Below are positions 38,944 to 49,200 of a stretch of DNA of 64,000 nucleotides, in pieces. Source of the DNA: Thermococcus sp. SY098 (lineage in GTDB: Archaea > Methanobacteriota_B > Thermococci > Thermococcales > Thermococcaceae); NCBI RefSeq assembly GCF_035621495.1, contig NZ_CP141821.1, positions 1,020,760 through 1,084,759 on the forward strand, read 5' to 3'. How positions within the stretch are numbered: position 1 is the stretch's first letter; each line of letters starts with the position of its first letter. The notes beneath the pieces were generated by a model that was given only the letters and a program-made list of their open reading frames with translations, ran no database searches and had not been told where the DNA came from. The position numbers and the translations under genes are program-made.

Positions 38944-39849
38944 ATGAAAATTTGCATACTTGGGGCAGGTTCAATCGGTTCTCTTTTCGGTGCTCTATTA
39001 GCAAGAGCTGGAAATGATGTAACACTTATAGGACGGGAAGAACACGTGAGAGCAATAAATGAGAAGGGGCTAAAAATCGTTGGTGTTGAAGAGTTTACAG
39101 TCCATCCAAAAGCTGTAACTTATGCTCCTGAATATGAACCGGATTTGATAATACTGGCAACAAAATCATACTCCACAGCCTATGCCTTGAGCTGTGCCAA
39201 GCACTGCATCGGAAAGAAAACATGGATTTTGAGCATACAGAATGGGCTCGGCAATGAAGACTTGGCATTAAAATACACAAAAAACGTTCTTGGAGGGATA
39301 ACGACAAACGGGGCAATGCTTGAGGAATGGGGAGTTATTAGGTGGACAGGCAGGGGGATAACAAAAATCGGGGTTTACCCTAAAGGAAAGAACGAATTTG
39401 TCGAAAAAGTTGCCAAAGTGTTTAATGAGGCTGGCATTGACACTCAAGTGAGTGAAAATATAATGGGATGGAAGTGGATTAAAGCATTGGTGAATTCTGC
39501 AATTAATCCCGTTGGTGCTCTGCTTGAAGTTAAAAACGGATTTCTGCTTGAGAACGAGCATCTGCTGGCAATTTTAATGGAAATTGTAAAAGAGGGTTGC
39601 AGAGTTGCAATGCAGTGGGGAGTTGAGTTTGAGGAGCATCCTCTTGAAGTTCTTATAGACACACTTGAGAGAACCCGCGAGAACTACAATTCAATGCTCC
39701 AAGATTTAAAGAGAGGCAAAAGAACAGAAATTGATTATATAAACGGCAAAATAATCGAATACGCAGAAAACATTGGGCTTTCAGCCCCAATGAACAATTT
39801 GTTATGGAGTTTAATAAAAGCAAAGGAGCTGTTAACGCAAAGTAAATAA
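38944..39849 (+). CDS. panE: 2-dehydropantoate 2-reductase
   Basis: The 301-residue NAD(P)H enzyme reduces ketopantoate to pantoate for coenzyme A synthesis. It has [25 protein letters not shown] for the dinucleotide, the catalytic Lys region in [18 protein letters not shown], and the C-terminal [21 protein letters not shown] signature. In Thermococcales KPR is known to be feedback-inhibited by CoA. It is the second gene after the membrane protein. Confidence 0.94.
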   Translation: MKICILGAGSIGSLFGALLARAGNDVTLIGREEHVRAINEKGLKIVGVEEFTVHPKAVTYAPEYEPDLIILATKSYSTAYALSCAKHCIGKKTWILSIQNGLGNEDLALKYTKNVLGGITTNGAMLEEWGVIRWTGRGITKIGVYPKGKNEFVEKVAKVFNEAGIDTQVSENIMGWKWIKALVNSAINPVGALLEVKNGFLLENEHLLAILMEIVKEGCRVAMQWGVEFEEHPLEVLIDTLERTRENYNSMLQDLKRGKRTEIDYINGKIIEYAENIGLSAPMNNLLWSLIKAKELLTQSK

Positions 39850-39883
39850 AGTAACCCATAAATATTAATGTGGGGGATGAAGA

Positions 39884-40531
39884 ATGCCAATATTTGGAGG
39901 AAAAGAGAGCAATGTATTTGAGGCAATAAACAGGCATTTAGAAATGGTAGGGCTCACACTGGAAAAATTTAAAGAGATGATAACGGTTTATCTTGAAGGA
40001 AACTTTGAAAAAGCGGAGGAGCTAATGAGAGAAGTTGAGAGGTATGAAAGAGAAGCAGACACTCTCCGTAGAGAGATAGAAACGATGCTTTATCAAGGAG
40101 CATTTCTGCCCGCAAACAGAGGAGACTATGTTAGACTTTCTGAGCTGATAGACAATACTGCTGACGCTGCTGAGAGTGCAGCCCATGTCCTAATCTTGGC
40201 AAAGCCAAAAATTCCAAAAGAGCTTAAGGAGGAGATTATGCAACTTGTAGAGGCATCATTAAAAACATACGACTATGTTAGAAAAGCTGTTGAAATGCTG
40301 AATGAGGATGTTAACGAGGCACTCGAATATGCAAAGAAGACAGAAGAGCAGGAAGAAAATGCTGACAAGCTTGAATATGACATCCTTAAAAAGATGTTTG
40401 AAAGCGAAAAGATCACCACCTACGCAAAGCTGATATGGAATCAGGTCATAACTAAAATCGGAGACATTGCAGATAGGGCTGAAGACGCTTCAGACCAGGT
40501 TATGCTGATGGCAATAAAAAGGAGGGGTTGA
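39884..40531 (+). CDS. DUF47/PhoU-like phosphate transport accessory protein
   Basis: The 215-residue all-helical protein shows the TIGR00153/DUF47 pattern: ExxRYEREADTLRREIE near residues 50-64, QGAFLPANRGDYVRLSELIDNTADAAE and IGDIADRAEDASDQVMLM. Such proteins bind metals and regulate Pit transporters. The Pit gene here lies 8.4 kb upstream rather than adjacent. A TATA-like CATAAATATTAA precedes it, and serA starts one base after its stop. Confidence 0.92.
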   Translation: MPIFGGKESNVFEAINRHLEMVGLTLEKFKEMITVYLEGNFEKAEELMREVERYEREADTLRREIETMLYQGAFLPANRGDYVRLSELIDNTADAAESAAHVLILAKPKIPKELKEEIMQLVEASLKTYDYVRKAVEMLNEDVNEALEYAKKTEEQEENADKLEYDILKKMFESEKITTYAKLIWNQVITKIGDIADRAEDASDQVMLMAIKRRG

Positions 40532-40532
40532 G

Positions 40533-41456
40533 ATGAAGGTTTTGGTTGCTGCTCCATTACATCCAAAGGCTATTGAGCTTTTGAAGAATGAAGGGTTTGA
40601 AGTTGTCTATGAAGAGTACCCAGATGAAGAGAGACTCATCGAACTTGCGAAGGATGTTGATGCTATAATCGTTAGGAGCAAGCCAAAAGTTACAAGAAAT
40701 GTCATTGAGGCAGCGGAAAAGCTTAAAGTGATCGGAAGGGCTGGAGTTGGTCTTGACAACATTGACCTTGAAGCTGCCAAAGAAAAAGGAATTGAAGTTG
40801 TAAATTCACCAGCGGCATCAAGCAGAAGTGTTGCAGAGCTGACTTGGGCTCTAATTCTGGCAGTTGCAAGAAAAGTTGCCTTTGCTGACAGAAAGATGAG
40901 GGAAGGCACCTGGGCAAAGAAGCAGTGTATGGGAATTGAGCTTGAAGGCAAGACTATTGGAATCATAGGATTCGGAAGAATTGGCTACAACGTTGCAAAA
41001 ATAGCAAAGGGCTTTGGAATGAAGATTCTCCTCTATGATGTCATTAAGAATTACGAGAGAGCTGAAGAAGTGGGAGGAAAGTTCGTTGAGCTTGAGGAGC
41101 TTTTAAGAGAGAGCGATGTCGTGACAATCCACGTTCCACTATTGGACAGCACGTACCATTTAATCGATGAGGAAAAGCTCAAGCTCATGAAAAAGAACGC
41201 AATCCTGATTAACCCAGCGAGAGGGCCAATAGTTGATACAGAAGCATTAGTTAAGGCGCTCAAGGAAGGTTGGATTTATGGGGCTGGATTGGATGTCTTC
41301 GAAGAAGAACCACTTCCAAAAGATCATCCGCTCACAAAGCTTGATAATGTTGTCTTAACACCGCACATCGGAGCAAGCACTTGGGAAGCTCAAGAAAGAG
41401 CTGGCGTCCAAGTTGTAGAAAAGGTCATAGAGATTCTCAAGCAGAAAGAAGAGTAA
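40533..41456 (+). CDS. serA: D-3-phosphoglycerate dehydrogenase-like 2-hydroxyacid dehydrogenase
   Basis: The 307-residue protein lacks a C-terminal ACT domain, as usual for archaeal short forms. It has IGFGRIGYNVAKIAKGFGMKILLYD for NAD, the catalytic Arg in NPARGPIVDTEAL, Glu in DVFEEEPLPKDHPL and His in TPHIGASTWEAQ. Phosphoglycerate oxidation for serine synthesis is the likely role, though glyoxylate or hydroxypyruvate reductase activity cannot be excluded. GGAGGGG precedes ATG 40533. Confidence 0.87.
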   Translation: MKVLVAAPLHPKAIELLKNEGFEVVYEEYPDEERLIELAKDVDAIIVRSKPKVTRNVIEAAEKLKVIGRAGVGLDNIDLEAAKEKGIEVVNSPAASSRSVAELTWALILAVARKVAFADRKMREGTWAKKQCMGIELEGKTIGIIGFGRIGYNVAKIAKGFGMKILLYDVIKNYERAEEVGGKFVELEELLRESDVVTIHVPLLDSTYHLIDEEKLKLMKKNAILINPARGPIVDTEALVKALKEGWIYGAGLDVFEEEPLPKDHPLTKLDNVVLTPHIGASTWEAQERAGVQVVEKVIEILKQKEE

Positions 41457-41536
41457 TGTTCTATGAGACTCTCTTTTTATATCTTTGCTTTGGCGAAATC
41501 TTTAAATAGACAGCTTTGTTTCTCATCAATGGGTGT

Positions 41537-41613
41537 GGGCCGGTAGCTCAGCCTGGGAGAGCGCTGCCCTCGCAAGGCAGAGGCCGCGGGTTCAAATCCC
41601 GCCCGGTCCACCA
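41537..41613 (+). tRNA. tRNA-Ala (anticodon CGC)
   Basis: A complete cloverleaf with acceptor GGGCCGG/CCGGTCC contains the G3-U70 wobble that identifies tRNA-Ala. The anticodon loop is CTCGCAA with CGC at 34-36, the T arm is GCGGG-TTCAAAT-CCCGC, and an encoded CCA ends it at 41613. No intron is seen. A TATA-like TTTAAATA near 41501-41508 is correctly placed upstream. Confidence 0.96.
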
Positions 41614-41745
41614 ATACCTGCTTCTCAGCGTACTTCCCAGTTATATTCTTTATCACAACAAAATATATCAAGGATCAACCTTCCTCATGAATATCGTACA
41701 CAAACATTAATAAACTTAGTAACACAATAACACATGGTGATATTT

Positions 41746-42849
41746 GTGGAAATTGAGTTGTTGAAAAAGCTTGTTTCTATGCCATCACATTTTGGTGAAG
41801 AGAAAGAAATTTCTGAATTTATAACATCGTTTCTTGAGTCGTATGCTAAGGTTGAAACTCAAGAAGTTGAGGGATTTGGAAGCAATGTAATTGCATATTT
41901 GAAAGGTGTTAAGAATACGGTCGTGCTTAATGGTCATATGGATACCGTTGGATTAAGCGCTGGGTGGACGAAAAACCCGTGGGGTCAAATCGAAGGGGAT
42001 AAATTTTATGGCATTGGAAGTGCGGACATGAAAGGTGGACTGGCAGCATTAATGAGCGTTTTTGCTGAAATCGCTGAGCTTTCTCGGAGAGAGAGACCTA
42101 ACATAATATTCACCGCCGTTGTTGATGAAGAGGGATACTCTCGAGGTGCTTGGGAGCTGATTAAGAGCAAAAAGCTTGAAAAGGCTGATGTGGTTCTTGT
42201 GGGTGAACCCACAAATGAAAAGCTTATGCTTGGTGCAAGGGGAAGGTTTGTAATCCAAGTTAAGGCTTTCGGCAAAAAAGCCCACGCTGCAAGACCCGAG
42301 AATGGTATCAATGCGATAGAGGAGCTCTCAAAGCTTCTTGCAAATTTAAATAAGGCAAAGCTGAAGAAACATCGGAAGTTGGGAATGGGAAGTTTCTGCA
42401 CTCTTGAAATAAAGGGAAAAGCAGATGGATTAAGCGTTCCGGAATACGCAGAGGCAATAGTCGACAGACATACTGTAGTTGGAGAAGACTGGGAATTTGT
42501 TAGAGAAACACTTGAAAAGCTTTCCCAAAAACTTGAAGTAAAAGCCAAGCTGAAAATTGAAAAATTCAAAAGACCCACCCCAGAGATGCTCCCCTATTAC
42601 GTCAAAGAAAATCTCAAAGTGGTGAAGACATTTAAGCGAGTATTCAAACAGAAAACAGGCAAAGAGGTTGAAGTAACTTATGGGAAGAGCGTTGGAGATT
42701 TCAACTACTTTGGCACTTACTTGGGAAAACCGACTCTGGTTTTTGGTCCAATCGGAGGCAACTGGCATTCTGCCGATGAGTGGGTCAGTATAAGCTCAGT
42801 AAAGAGGGTTAAGGAGATATACAGAAACTTTTTGAAAGCTCTGGTTTAG
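41746..42849 (+). CDS. M20-family metallohydrolase (ArgE/DapE/ACY1 type)
   Basis: The 367-residue zinc hydrolase has the metal-site motifs GHMDTVGLSAGW, GIGSADMKGGLAAL and VVDEEGYSRGAW (catalytic Glu), GEPTNEKLMLGARGRF opening the dimerisation domain, and FGPIGGNWHSADEWV with the last His ligand. It removes an acyl or carboxyl group from an amino acid or peptide; the substrate is unknown. GGTGAT favours GTG 41746 over ATG 41734. It lies just downstream of tRNA-Ala with its own TATA-like ATTAATAAAC. Confidence 0.88.
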   Translation: MEIELLKKLVSMPSHFGEEKEISEFITSFLESYAKVETQEVEGFGSNVIAYLKGVKNTVVLNGHMDTVGLSAGWTKNPWGQIEGDKFYGIGSADMKGGLAALMSVFAEIAELSRRERPNIIFTAVVDEEGYSRGAWELIKSKKLEKADVVLVGEPTNEKLMLGARGRFVIQVKAFGKKAHAARPENGINAIEELSKLLANLNKAKLKKHRKLGMGSFCTLEIKGKADGLSVPEYAEAIVDRHTVVGEDWEFVRETLEKLSQKLEVKAKLKIEKFKRPTPEMLPYYVKENLKVVKTFKRVFKQKTGKEVEVTYGKSVGDFNYFGTYLGKPTLVFGPIGGNWHSADEWVSISSVKRVKEIYRNFLKALV

Positions 42850-42917
42850 TGTCCTGTCTTTCTTTTTTGAATGAACTTATTAACCACACAGCTGAAGGTT
42901 GATATAAGGTGGTGTCA

Positions 42918-43781
42918 TTGGAGGAAAAGCTTACTGAGGCAGTTATTGAGGCAATTCGATTAGCCGTTACAAACCTTCCTGAAGATGTCATCAACGCAAT
43001 TAAGCTGGCATATGAAAGAGAAGAAAGCAGAATTGCAAAATTTAATCTTGAGAACATTCTTAAATCAATTGAAATCGGCAAAAATGAGAGAATTCCTATC
43101 TGCCAAGATACTGGAACAATAACTTTTTTCGTTGAAGCCGGGATTGGAAATCCATATCTTGGTAAAATTAGGGGAATTTTAGTGAAAGCGACAAGAAGAG
43201 CTACACAAGAAGTCCCCCTAAGACCCAACGCTGTTGATGTTCTCACGAACAAAAATTCCGGAGATAACACTGGCAGGTTCGTGCCAGTAATACATTGGGA
43301 GCTTGTTGATGGGGACAAGATAAGAATAGCAGTCCTGCCCAAAGGTGGAGGGAGTGAGAACTGCTCAGCTTTGGCAATGCTCAACCCAATCGAAGGCTTT
43401 GAAGGCGTCAAGCGTTTTGTTGTGAAAAGGGTGAGAGAATGCGGAGGTAAGCCCTGTCCGCCAGTGATTCTTGGTGTGGGAATTGGAGGAAGTGCTGATT
43501 TAGCTTTAAAACTTGCCAAAAAATCACTTTTAAGGCCTCTTGGAATAAGGCATGAAAATGAAAAAATTGCCCAATTGGAGAAGGACATCCTTGATAAAGT
43601 CAACTCACTTGGAATTGGACCAATGGGCATGGGAGGAAACACAACCGCTTTGGATGTTAAGGTAGAATACGCCCACAGACATCCAGCTTCTCTACCTGTA
43701 GGATTGATAGTTCAGTGCTGGGCCCACAGAAAAGCATTCATTGAGGTTGATGAAAAGGGGAGAGCTAAGATTTGGCAGTGA
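42918..43781 (+). CDS. fumA: Class I fumarate hydratase, alpha subunit
   Basis: The 287-residue subunit carries the [4Fe-4S] ligands and substrate site of the two-subunit fumarase: PICQDTGTITFFVEAG, GGGSENCSAL, CGGKPCPPVILGVGIGGSAD and GIGPMGMGGNTTALDV. AGGTGG favours TTG 42918 over the in-frame GTG codons at 42909 and 42912. The partner beta subunit would normally follow directly but lies at 54402. The 3' end overlaps the convergent STAND gene by 17 bases. Confidence 0.93.
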   Translation: MEEKLTEAVIEAIRLAVTNLPEDVINAIKLAYEREESRIAKFNLENILKSIEIGKNERIPICQDTGTITFFVEAGIGNPYLGKIRGILVKATRRATQEVPLRPNAVDVLTNKNSGDNTGRFVPVIHWELVDGDKIRIAVLPKGGGSENCSALAMLNPIEGFEGVKRFVVKRVRECGGKPCPPVILGVGIGGSADLALKLAKKSLLRPLGIRHENEKIAQLEKDILDKVNSLGIGPMGMGGNTTALDVKVEYAHRHPASLPVGLIVQCWAHRKAFIEVDEKGRAKIWQ

Positions 43782-46041
43782 TCTTTGAGACATTGAATAC
43801 CTTCCCAAGTTCCTCCAAAACAGCATCATAAAGCCAGGAATAATCTTTCAGCTTTTCTTTTCCAAGCTCAAAATACTCTTTTCCGCTCTCTCCTTTAAGC
43901 TCTTTAATTGCCCCCAAAAAGATATATCCTGCCCAGCCAAGAGGATAGTTAGTGCTTTGAGCAATTCTTATCATTTCCTCAGCATCTTTTTCGGCTTCGT
44001 CAAGGTCTTTCAACCCAATGTAGGATACGCATCTATATGCAAGAGTGTCAATTGCCCTACGGTAGTTTCTGACTTTTAAAAAATATTCCACAGCTTTGCC
44101 TGAATATTCAACCGCTGTTTTATAATCTCCCAGGGAATAGTATGCCTTCATGAGTTCCATATAAGAGATGTGCCCCATAAACGTCAAGTTGTAGGCTTTT
44201 GCAATTTCTAAAGCTTGGAGATAGTACTGAACGGCATTTTCAAGTTTCTTCATAGCAATGTAGATATCTCCAACATGAAGAAGAGCAAGACTTTCAAGCT
44301 CTGGGTAAGGCTCCATTTTCCTTATTACCTCAAGTTCTTTAAAAGCACTCCTGAGGGCATCGTCAGACCTCTCTGTATAGAAATAGAACTTTGTAAGCTC
44401 AACATAATACCAGAACTTGATCTCTAAGTCATCGCTGTTTTTTGCAATGCTTTCGAGCTCTTTCAGGTATTTTTCCGCTTCCTTGAAGTCATTGAGCTCC
44501 ATGCAAACATCTGCTAAGGAACTTATTACATCTGCTCTGTGAATCCCATCAAGGTCATCTTTAACTTCAAGCCAAAGCTTTAGAGCTTTTTCAAAGAAGC
44601 CTCTCTGAAAGTATATATGACCCAATTCCTTCTTAGCGTAGGGATTTCCTTTGATCTGAATTAGAATCCTCATGTATGCATCTGGGAAGTCCTGAACGAC
44701 TCTCTTAAATTTTCTTAGTCTTAACTCAGTCAGATCTTTGATTATCTTTTCATCACCAAGCTTAGTTGCATATCTGAATGCTGTTAGAAAGTTTTTGGCG
44801 GTTTTCTTTTTCAACAGATAATTCAAATATCTCAAATAGTATTCCCTCTCATCTATCTCCCTCACTTCCTTTGCAAATCCTTTGAGCAAATCATGGAGGA
44901 AGTAAATTTCTCCCCTCTTTTCGATTATTCCTTTGTTCAATAGAGAGTATAGAACAACAAAGGAATTTTTCCTTCCGTACAGTGTCTTAATTGCATCGTA
45001 TTCAAGAGGATCATCAAACAGAGAGATTACCTGAACCATCAGCTTTTCATCCGGACTTAACTGCTGATACACCTCACTGAAAAGAAAATCAAAAAAGTTG
45101 TCCGTTCTTACCTTTTGGTTTTCCTTATATGCCCCCGCAAAAAGAGTTAAAGCCAATGGATGCCCCTTTGTTAGGTTGTAAATCTCAACGAAATCCGATA
45201 TATCGAGATTCAAGCCTTTTGCCCTTAAGAGGGTATATGCATCTTTGAGACTCAGGCCCCTTAGGTGGAAATACAGAATGTTTTCATCAGCGCCAAGACG
45301 CAACTTTTCTCTGGATATCAAAACAAGCTTTCCATCTCTTATTCTCAGCGCTAAAAATGAAAGCAATCTAAGTATCCTTTCATCGGAGCATTTATGAACA
45401 TCATCAATAACAATTTTAGCTTTTGTGTTTTCTATTCCCTCCAGTATCAGCTCGAATAAGTCTCTCTCCTCCCTACCCCCACTCCTCAGGTACTCCAAAA
45501 GCAACGAATAGTCAAAGGTGTTTAAAAACAGCCCAATCTGCCAGACAAAATAATCGAAGCTGTCAACTTCGCTCATCTGGTACCAGAAAGCATCTTCAAA
45601 AACTTTTGCTGCCAAAGCAGTTTTTCCAATCCCAGCTATCCCATAAATCACTATCACAGGCTTTTTTGATGAGGATAGAGTGCTTATCTCAGCTTTTCTT
45701 CCAAAGAATGCCTCAACTTTTGGCATTTTGCTTTCAAGAAGGGAAATCTCATAACTTCTATCCTTGGAGGTTTTTATTATAATTCCTCCAGGTTCAAAGC
45801 TGATCTTAACTTCTCCTACCTTTAAAGAATAAATCCTGATGTTCTTATTCCTAACCCTCATCCATTTTCCTTCAACCAGACCTACTCTCTCCAACATCTT
45901 CAAACGTCTTGAAACATCGGTCTCATCCCTTTGGAGAATCCTCGCAAGCTCTCTTGGATTAAACGAGCCAGACTTAAGAATGGACAAAATCTGAAGGTTC
46001 ACCTCATTAGAGAGAACTTTCATTAGTTGCGGAACGTCCAT
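43765..46041 (-). CDS. STAND-type ATPase regulator with HTH and TPR domains
   Basis: The 758-residue protein starts with an ArsR/Mar-like winged helix (residues 5-75: ILSILKSGSFNPRELARILQRDETDVSRRLKML). An NB-ARC/STAND ATPase follows with P-loop GIAGIGKT (134-141), Walker B IVIDDVHK and LKGFAKEVREID. The long C-terminal half is TPR-like (HIYFQRGFFEKALKLWLEV, ADVCMELNDFKEAEKYLKELE). This is the MalT-like signal-sensing plan. It is the only regulator between fumA and fumB and may control the surface operon upstream of it. Confidence 0.85.
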   Translation of the reverse strand: MDVPQLMKVLSNEVNLQILSILKSGSFNPRELARILQRDETDVSRRLKMLERVGLVEGKWMRVRNKNIRIYSLKVGEVKISFEPGGIIIKTSKDRSYEISLLESKMPKVEAFFGRKAEISTLSSSKKPVIVIYGIAGIGKTALAAKVFEDAFWYQMSEVDSFDYFVWQIGLFLNTFDYSLLLEYLRSGGREERDLFELILEGIENTKAKIVIDDVHKCSDERILRLLSFLALRIRDGKLVLISREKLRLGADENILYFHLRGLSLKDAYTLLRAKGLNLDISDFVEIYNLTKGHPLALTLFAGAYKENQKVRTDNFFDFLFSEVYQQLSPDEKLMVQVISLFDDPLEYDAIKTLYGRKNSFVVLYSLLNKGIIEKRGEIYFLHDLLKGFAKEVREIDEREYYLRYLNYLLKKKTAKNFLTAFRYATKLGDEKIIKDLTELRLRKFKRVVQDFPDAYMRILIQIKGNPYAKKELGHIYFQRGFFEKALKLWLEVKDDLDGIHRADVISSLADVCMELNDFKEAEKYLKELESIAKNSDDLEIKFWYYVELTKFYFYTERSDDALRSAFKELEVIRKMEPYPELESLALLHVGDIYIAMKKLENAVQYYLQALEIAKAYNLTFMGHISYMELMKAYYSLGDYKTAVEYSGKAVEYFLKVRNYRRAIDTLAYRCVSYIGLKDLDEAEKDAEEMIRIAQSTNYPLGWAGYIFLGAIKELKGESGKEYFELGKEKLKDYSWLYDAVLEELGKVFNVSKITAKS

Positions 46042-46210
46042 CTGGTGACACCTTCTTTATCTAATCTATGCATTCTACATTTTTATATTCATCGCTGTAC
46101 AATTTTGAAAAATTGTTAGAAGTTTGGAATCCAAGCACATGTTGAAGATTTTATTTTACAATTAACAAAGTGTGATGAATGTTTAAAAGTAGAAAGGGAG
46201 GATGGAACCC

Positions 46211-49200
46211 CTAAGTGTTTTGTAGTAGTTCTACGGCTTGTTTTATGTAGAGGTATGCTTTTCTCATGTGCACTAAAGCCCTGATGTCCGCCTGCAAGAG
46301 TGATTGGTAATGTTCTTCAACCCAAGTGTATTCATTCCTTGCCTGGTCAAAAAGGCTTTGAACAGTGTTTAGAGTCTCGTTATCAATGAAGTCAAGCGAT
46401 TGATTGTAAAGTTTGTTGAACTTCTCCAAAGTTTTATGATACCAGAGGTAGTACAAGTACGTTAGGAGTGTAATGGATGGTTGGCTGGATGTAGTGCTCT
46501 CATTCAATTCTTGAAGAACAATGGTAAACTCAACGGCATCACTTGCAGAATTTCCGGCAATATCGTAAGCATAAACCCTTATTACGTGATGTCCTTTGCC
46601 AAGATTCACTTTGCCCACATAGTACTCCCCGTCAAACTCCAGGGTAACCCATGTTGAATCATCCACTAATGCTTTGACCTCTCCAATCATATGGTCATCA
46701 CTTGCTTTCACCTTAATTTCAGTGACATTTTGATAATAGGTTGTGTTCTCCGGATATAAGATCGCTACCTCCGGCGGCGTCGTGTCAAATGATATTGTCA
46801 GTGGAAGGTAGTCAATGTTGTTCTCGTCTATTATGTAGGGAACATCACAGAATCCATCTAAGTTATTATCTTCACAATCCCCCAAATCGCTCCAGTAGTT
46901 TCCTCCAAGATAATTTCCTCCAAGAATGTTTCTACCCAGAGTTTTAGTAACATTCCAGTAGTTAACCCCACCCAAGACTTTTGCGTTTCTCTCGTTGGAG
47001 AGATAGTTGTTGTAGATTAGATTGCCGCTTGAACCAGCTATGTACACTCCAAGGAGATTGTCCACAAGATAGTTGCCCCTTATTGTATTGTTTCCACTTC
47101 CGGGCCTCAAGTAGAAGCCTACTCCTCCCTTCTCAATCCTGTTGCCCTCAATTGTGTTCTCAGCTGAGTTTGAATCAAGCTCAACTCCCGAGCCCTTTGC
47201 ATTCTCTATTACGTTTCCTCTGATGATACTTAGCCTTGTTCCCTTAAGGTAAATTCCGTCCCCCTCTATTGAATAAATGTGGTTTAATGAAATCTCAGCA
47301 TTCACTGAATTCCTCACATCAATCCCTTCAGCAGTCTTCCCAGAAACTGAAATTCCTCCAATTGCCAAGTTCTTTGTGTCTTCAGCATAAACCCCGGCAA
47401 GAAGCCAGTTGCTCAGATTAAAGCTGACAATGGTAATGTTTTCCACGTTGATGGCTTTTATTCCGTAGAGTGCCCAATCACCTCCGCTGAGAACACTTCC
47501 GGATCCATCGAGGAGGACGTTGCTTGAGTTGATGAGTATTGCATACTGGCTTGTAATGCCGCTTGCGTTGATATTGAGCCTGTAATAGCCGGGTTCATTG
47601 AGTATTATTGGAAACGTTTTGTTTTCAATTACCTTTACCCTGTCCTCGAAGAAAACGAGGGGCTGGTAGTCCATGAACCCCTCAGCCACTTGATAGGGAT
47701 CATCGGCTATGCCATCCATGTTTTTGTCCTCAGCATCTGTGTATTTCGCCCAATAGTTACCTGCTATGAACGGCCCTCCAACGATGTTTTTTCCTATTCT
47801 CTTGGTTGTGTTGAAGGCTACCCCATCTTCAGTAACGTAATATGGGATGTAAACATCAACATCATTATCAAAGTAGTTGTTGTAAACGAGGTTTCCTTTA
47901 ATTGTCCTGCCCAAGAAGGATAAGCCACGGGAATTGTTTATCAGTATGTTGCCTGTCACAACGTTGCCCTCAACGCTCTTAAATCCCTTATACATCGTCT
48001 CTGTCCTTACCCATCCTATTCCGACAATGGAAGCATTTATCACCGTGTTGTTGGCTATTATGTTATCCCTTGAGCTCTGGGCATAATAGAAGTATCCGCC
48101 GCTGAAAACTATTCCTCCTCCCACATTGGCAATGAAGTTTCCGGCAATGGTATTGTTGAACATTTGGAATTTTGCTATCATGGTTATTCCATGGGTACCG
48201 TTGATGAGTGTATTGTTGGCTACAATTATTCCATCCAAAGTACTTCCGCCAATCGTTATTCCCTTCCCTGCATTCTCAAGCACGTTGTTTGAAATTGTTA
48301 TGTTCCCAAGCCTTTCGATCATATAAGCCTGTACTCCCCAGGATGTGTTCACTATCACGTTGCCTTCTATAAGAACATCCTTAATGTGAAAGCCCCCTGA
48401 AATGGAGCTTATCCCTATTCCGCTAAAGGAATTCAGTATTTTGTTGTCAACAATCTTACATTCGTCGCACTCTGGCAAGAATATGGCGTAACCAGAGCAG
48501 TTCACGAATGTAGTTCTTATGATGTTCACTTCCGATGGTTCTCTCACTAAGGCTCCAGCCGCTCCACTAACTCCATCGAACTGGTGCTCAATCTTTGAAT
48601 CAACTACAGTTAGGATGGGGTAATTATTTCCGCCAAAAGAAACGTAAATTCCAACACTGACATCTTTATAAGTGAGGTTCCTCCCAACTATTTCGGTTCT
48701 TATCAGGGCTGAATTCCCTCCAACTGCCACAAAACCTCTGGAATTTGAGATCGTGTAAGTTTCATTAGTTATCATCCACCTTCCATTGACTTTCTTCTCA
48801 TACCTCTCACTTAAAACCCCACCGTATCCATGGATTATCCTGGTGTTTACTATTGTTGTGTTTGAGTAAAGGACAACAATTCCGCTTTTGCCTTCAACGC
48901 TTGAATCCTTAACCGTGAGGTTCGAATTGAAAGCAAAAACCGGTAAATCAGTGTCTTTAATCTCTGCATTCCTAATCACCAAAGAGCTGTTTACTGCTAT
49001 TACCTGACCTGCTTCATAAATCACCTTATTCCTTGCATTTTCAAGGTAAAGGAGTGGCTTATCATTTACCGTGTTGTCCCTTATCTCAATGTTTGTAGCA
49101 TACAGCTCTACAGGAGGACTCAAAAGCCTACATTCGCCGGTGAAGCATATTCCATTGTTTTCGAAGGTATTATTAATTACCGTTAGTCCTTCAATCTTGT

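Noticed and set aside
41477-41730. Frames across tRNA-Ala on both strands
   Set aside because: They are artefacts of the GC-rich tRNA; no start signals.
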